8,064 nt of DNA, taken from Burkholderiaceae bacterium (lineage in GTDB: Bacteria; Pseudomonadota; Gammaproteobacteria; Burkholderiales; Burkholderiaceae_C). Position 1 is the first letter of the stretch. The number at the start of each line of letters is the position of its first letter. Positions 5,676 through 8,064 of this stretch are shown piece by piece. The position numbers and the translations under genes were made by a program. The DNA lies in contig JALQVQ010000021.1 in the NCBI GenBank assembly GCA_023260315.1, positions 1 through 8,064 on the forward strand. The letters are read 5' to 3'. A model generated the notes under the pieces. That model searched no databases. It was not told the DNA's origin and saw only the letters and a program-made list of their open reading frames with translations.

Positions 5676-7403
5676 TCAGTGGTTGTCTTTCGGCACAAAC
5701 GCACCGCGCTGTCCCACCAAAAAGTCAAAGTCTGCGCCCTGGTCGGCTTGTAAAACATGGTCAACGTATAGGCGCCAGTAGCCGCTTGATAGCGGCGGCT
5801 CAGGTGGCTGCCAAGCATTCAAACGATCGGCCAACTCGGCATCGTCTACGTGCAAATGTAAGCGACGAGCGGTGACATCGAGGGTAATCATGTCACCATT
5901 GCGAACCACGGCCAATGGCCCACCGGCAGCCGCTTCGGGTGCGGTGTGGAGAACGACCGTGCCGTAGGCCGTGCCGCTCATGCGGGCATCTGAAATGCGG
6001 ACCATATCGGTCACGCCTTTGCGCAAAACTTTCGGTGGCAGTGGCATGTTCCCCACCTCAGCCATCCCCGGATAGCCTTTGGGGCCGCAGTTTTTCAAAA
6101 CCAAAATACAGGTCTCATCGACATCCAAAGACTCATCATCGATGCGTGCATGAAAGTCGTCCGAGTTCTCGAACACAACGGCGCGACCGGTGTGCTTCAA
6201 CAGGTGTGGGCTCGCGGCGCTGGGTTTGATCACAGCCCCACGTGGCGCCAGATTACCCGTCAATACCGCGATACCCGCCTCGGGTTTGAACGGTTCAGCC
6301 ATGGTCTTGATCACGCGCGAGTCGAAGTTTTCAGCGCCTGCAATGTTCTCACCGACGGTCCGGCCCGAGGCGGTTGGAATATCCAGGTGAAGCTCAGAGG
6401 CGATGGCCTTCATCACAGCGGGAATACCGCCCGCGTAACAGAAGTCCTCCATCAGGTGCTCGCCTGAGGGTTGCAGGTTGACCAGGCAAGGCATCCGGCT
6501 ACCCAATGCATCGAAGTCCTCCAGCGCCAAGTCGACGCCCAATCGCCCTGCAATCGCTGTCAGGTGGATAACAGCATTGGTCGAGCCACCAATGGCTGCC
6601 AATGTTTTAATGGCGTTTTCAAAGGCCTTCCGCGTGAGAATGTCACCGATCTTGATGTCTTTTTTAACCATCTCCACGATTCGGCGTCCGGCCTCGCGTG
6701 CCAAAACGTTGCGACGGCCATCCACGGCTGGATAGGCGGCATTACCGGGTAAGCCGATACCCAACGATTCGACCATGCTGGCCATCGTTGATGCTGTGCC
6801 CATCGTCATGCAGTGACCGTGTGAGCGGTGCATGCCCGCCTCGGCATCGAAGAAATCTTGCAGTTTCATGGTGCCTGCCCGGACCTGCTCGCTCATGCTC
6901 CAAACGCCGGTGCCTGAGCCCAATTCCTTGCCACGCCATTTGCCATTCAGCATGGGACCGCCACTCACGCCAATGGATGGCAGGTTGGCACTCGATGCCC
7001 CCATCAGCAGCGCAGGGGTCGTTTTGTCACACCCCATCAACAACACCACCCCATCAATTGGGTTGCCACGAATGCTCTCCTCAACATCCATGGATGCCAA
7101 GTTGCGGTAAAGCATCGCGGTGGGACGCAACAGCGTCTCACCCAAAGACATCACGGGAAATTCAAGCGGAAAGCCACCGGCCTCGTAAACGCCAATCTTG
7201 ACCTGCTCAGCGAGCGCACGGAAATGCGAGTTGCAGGGCGTCAGTTCTGAAAACGTATTGCAGATGCCGATCACTGGGCGCCCATCGAACTGGTCGTGCG
7301 GAACGCCTTTACCCTTGACCCAACTGCGATAAGCGAAACCATCGCGGTCTTGCCGACCGAACCACGATTGGCTCCGTAGGGGCTTGTCTTTCGGGTGACT
7401 CAT
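5676..7403 (-). CDS. IlvD/EDD-family sugar-acid dehydratase (L-arabonate dehydratase type)
   Basis: Dehydrates an aldonate to a 2-keto-3-deoxy acid, the committed step of non-phosphorylative sugar-acid catabolism. The 575-residue length matches aldonate dehydratases. Cluster ligands for a [2Fe-2S] centre are C57 (LTPCNSH), C125 (MGCDKTTP) and C198 (HGHCMTMGT). E89 and D126 are probable Mg ligands, K127 is the expected carbamylated lysine, and S476 in SDARMSGTAYG is the expected catalytic serine. All sit two residues before the positions I recall for Rhizobium L-arabonate dehydratase. The C-terminus (RLYVDHVLQADQGADFDFLVG, ending PKDNH) is also typical of that subgroup, so it is a sugar-acid enzyme rather than the branched-chain amino-acid IlvD. 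ATG 7403 is chosen because GGAGA lies nine bases upstream; a TTG at 7421 would add six residues and overlap the ribosome binding site. First gene of the operon, with its own promoter/operator. Exact sugar acid unresolved. Confidence 0.93.
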   Translation of the reverse strand: MSHPKDKPLRSQSWFGRQDRDGFAYRSWVKGKGVPHDQFDGRPVIGICNTFSELTPCNSHFRALAEQVKIGVYEAGGFPLEFPVMSLGETLLRPTAMLYRNLASMDVEESIRGNPIDGVVLLMGCDKTTPALLMGASSANLPSIGVSGGPMLNGKWRGKELGSGTGVWSMSEQVRAGTMKLQDFFDAEAGMHRSHGHCMTMGTASTMASMVESLGIGLPGNAAYPAVDGRRNVLAREAGRRIVEMVKKDIKIGDILTRKAFENAIKTLAAIGGSTNAVIHLTAIAGRLGVDLALEDFDALGSRMPCLVNLQPSGEHLMEDFCYAGGIPAVMKAIASELHLDIPTASGRTVGENIAGAENFDSRVIKTMAEPFKPEAGIAVLTGNLAPRGAVIKPSAASPHLLKHTGRAVVFENSDDFHARIDDESLDVDETCILVLKNCGPKGYPGMAEVGNMPLPPKVLRKGVTDMVRISDARMSGTAYGTVVLHTAPEAAAGGPLAVVRNGDMITLDVTARRLHLHVDDAELADRLNAWQPPEPPLSSGYWRLYVDHVLQADQGADFDFLVGQRGAFVPKDNH

Positions 7404-7411
7404 GGCGCAGG

Positions 7412-7416
7412 TCTCC
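7412..7416 (-). promoter_or_regulatory. Shine-Dalgarno deciding the dehydratase start
   Basis: GGAGA on the minus strand sits nine bases upstream of ATG 7403. It supports that start over the TTG at 7421. Confidence 0.7.
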
Positions 7417-7420
7417 AGCA

Positions 7421-7444
7421 AATATGATTTGATGTAATCATATT
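7421..7444. promoter_or_regulatory. Perfect 9+9 bp inverted repeat, candidate repressor operator
   Basis: The arms AATATGATT (7421-7429) and AATCATATT (7436-7444) are exact reverse complements around the six-base spacer TGATGT. The site is AT-rich in an otherwise GC-rich region. It overlaps the -10 box and the expected transcription start of the dehydratase operon, a geometry typical of repression. The size suits a dimeric winged helix-turn-helix protein, so the FCD/GntR regulator at 550-1281 is the natural candidate. That link is inference; an IclR- or LacI-type protein outside the window is possible. I did not find a second copy in the window. Confidence 0.6.
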
Positions 7445-7448
7445 ACCA
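7440..7448 (-). promoter_or_regulatory. Extended -10 promoter element of the dehydratase operon
   Basis: The minus strand reads TGGTAATAT, an extended -10 (TGn) followed by TAATAT, one mismatch from TATAAT by position. No good -35 hexamer stands 16-18 bases upstream, consistent with an extended -10 promoter. It predicts a transcription start near 7433 and a leader of about 30 bases, placing the inverted repeat across the -10 and start site. Confidence 0.45.
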
Positions 7449-7497
7449 AAGGAGATCTGACGCGCTACTGAGGTAAACCCCAACCAGGCAATGCGAC

Positions 7498-8064
7498 TTA
7501 CAAAACCTTGCGAATGCGATCCATCGCGCGCTCGATGTTCTCTGCGCTGTTCGCGTAAGAGAATCGCACGAAGCCTTCGCCCCACGCACCGAAACTGGTG
7601 CCCGAAACGGTCGCCACATTCGCTTCATTAAGGAATAAATCCTGGGCTTGGCGTGACGTCAAGCCAGTGCCCGAGATGTTGGGAAATGCATAAAAGGCGC
7701 CTGCCGCATCCGCACAGCGCACCCCAGGTAAGCTGTTCAACGCATCGACGATCAGGGTACGGCGCTGGTTGAACGCCACCATCATCTCAGCCACGGCGTC
7801 TTGCGGTCCTGTCAATGCCGCGAGGCCTGCATATTGAGCGGACGCGTTGACGCACGAATGATCGTTGATACACAAACGCGTCACCTCGCTCACCAGGCTC
7901 TTGGGCCAAACGGCGAAGCCGAGACGCCATCCCGTCATGGCGTATGTCTTGCTCCAACCGTCCAGCAAAATCAGCCTGTCGCGGATCTCGGGGTAGTTGA
8001 GTAGCGAGACGTGCTCTCGGCCGTCGTACAGCATTTGGCTATAGATTTCATCCGACAACAGCGC
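7498..8064 (-). CDS. Class I/II pyridoxal-phosphate aminotransferase, C-terminal part (continues past the window end)
   Basis: The open frame enters the window at 8064 and stops at 7498-7500, giving about 188 residues, near half of a normal 390-residue enzyme. SDEIYSQMLYDG holds the aspartate that pairs with the pyridine nitrogen and the tyrosine contacting the cofactor phenol oxygen. GWSKTYAMTGWRLGF holds the Schiff-base lysine (codon 7948-7950). FVRFSYANS holds the arginine that binds the substrate alpha-carboxylate (codon 7564-7566). These are hallmarks of aspartate/aromatic-type fold-I aminotransferases. The amino acid used cannot be told from this half. The apparent start at 8058 is only a TTG inside the coding frame; the true start is outside. 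It lies upstream of the dehydratase promoter on the same strand and is probably a neighbour rather than a pathway member. Confidence 0.9.
   Translation of the reverse strand, partial: ALLSDEIYSQMLYDGREHVSLLNYPEIRDRLILLDGWSKTYAMTGWRLGFAVWPKSLVSEVTRLCINDHSCVNASAQYAGLAALTGPQDAVAEMMVAFNQRRTLIVDALNSLPGVRCADAAGAFYAFPNISGTGLTSRQAQDLFLNEANVATVSGTSFGAWGEGFVRFSYANSAENIERAMDRIRKVL

Larger units (their letters stand above)
7404..7497 (-). promoter_or_regulatory. Regulatory intergenic region upstream of the dehydratase operon
   Basis: These 94 bases separate the aminotransferase stop from the dehydratase start, both on the minus strand. It is the only spacer in the window large enough for a promoter. It contains an extended -10 box, a perfect inverted repeat and a Shine-Dalgarno, described separately. 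No terminator hairpin with a T run follows the aminotransferase, so read-through into the operon is possible. Confidence 0.6.

Noticed and set aside
6698..7201. 167-codon plus-strand open frame opposite the dehydratase
   Set aside because: Antisense to the iron-sulfur ligand region of the dehydratase; low-complexity, proline- and serine-rich translation.
5676..7403. Dihydroxy-acid dehydratase of branched-chain amino-acid synthesis (IlvD)
   Set aside because: Motif spacing and the YVDHVLQADQGADFDFL tail fit the aldonate dehydratase branch, and no ilv genes are nearby.
7404..7421. TTG start for the dehydratase adding six residues
   Set aside because: It would use a TTG upstream of the obvious GGAGA ribosome binding site that serves ATG 7403.

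Overview
The window reads as a catabolic region from a Gram-negative, probably a betaproteobacterium of the Burkholderiales (Comamonadaceae-like). This is inferred from the protein flavour and moderately high GC by eye; no search was run. It is nearly all coding, with no RNA gene, CRISPR array or insertion sequence that I could find.

Left end (1-556): the minus strand carries the C-terminal tail of a ribosome-biogenesis GTPase (YlqF/RbgA). At about position 178 it abuts, head to head, the C-terminal third of a D-2-hydroxyacid dehydrogenase on the plus strand. Both genes lack their N-terminal parts at the same point, so this is either a rearrangement breakpoint or a chimeric amplification/assembly join.

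Plus strand (550-2220): a DgoR-like GntR/FCD regulator overlaps the end of the dehydrogenase fragment. It is followed by a ten-helix EamA/DMT permease. The permease stop codon overlaps the stop codon of the convergent gene within a single TTAA.

Minus strand (7403 down to 2217): a compact five-gene operon runs, in transcription order, IlvD/EDD sugar-acid dehydratase (L-arabonate dehydratase type), SDR oxidoreductase, FAH-family hydrolase, DenD-type NAD-dependent dehydrogenase, and a second SDR. Spacings are 49, 23, 1 and -4 bases. The set fits a non-phosphorylative aldonate pathway: dehydration to a 2-keto-3-deoxy acid, oxidation to a diketo acid, and FAH cleavage to pyruvate plus a hydroxyacid or similar small acid. 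The lost hydroxyacid dehydrogenase could process the small product. The actual sugar acid is not determined, and the DenD-type enzyme does not fit the simplest version of the pathway.

Upstream of the dehydratase is a perfect 9+9 base inverted repeat overlapping an extended -10 box, a good candidate operator for the GntR protein. The right end (7498-8064) holds the C-terminal part of a class I/II aminotransferase on the minus strand, running out of the window.
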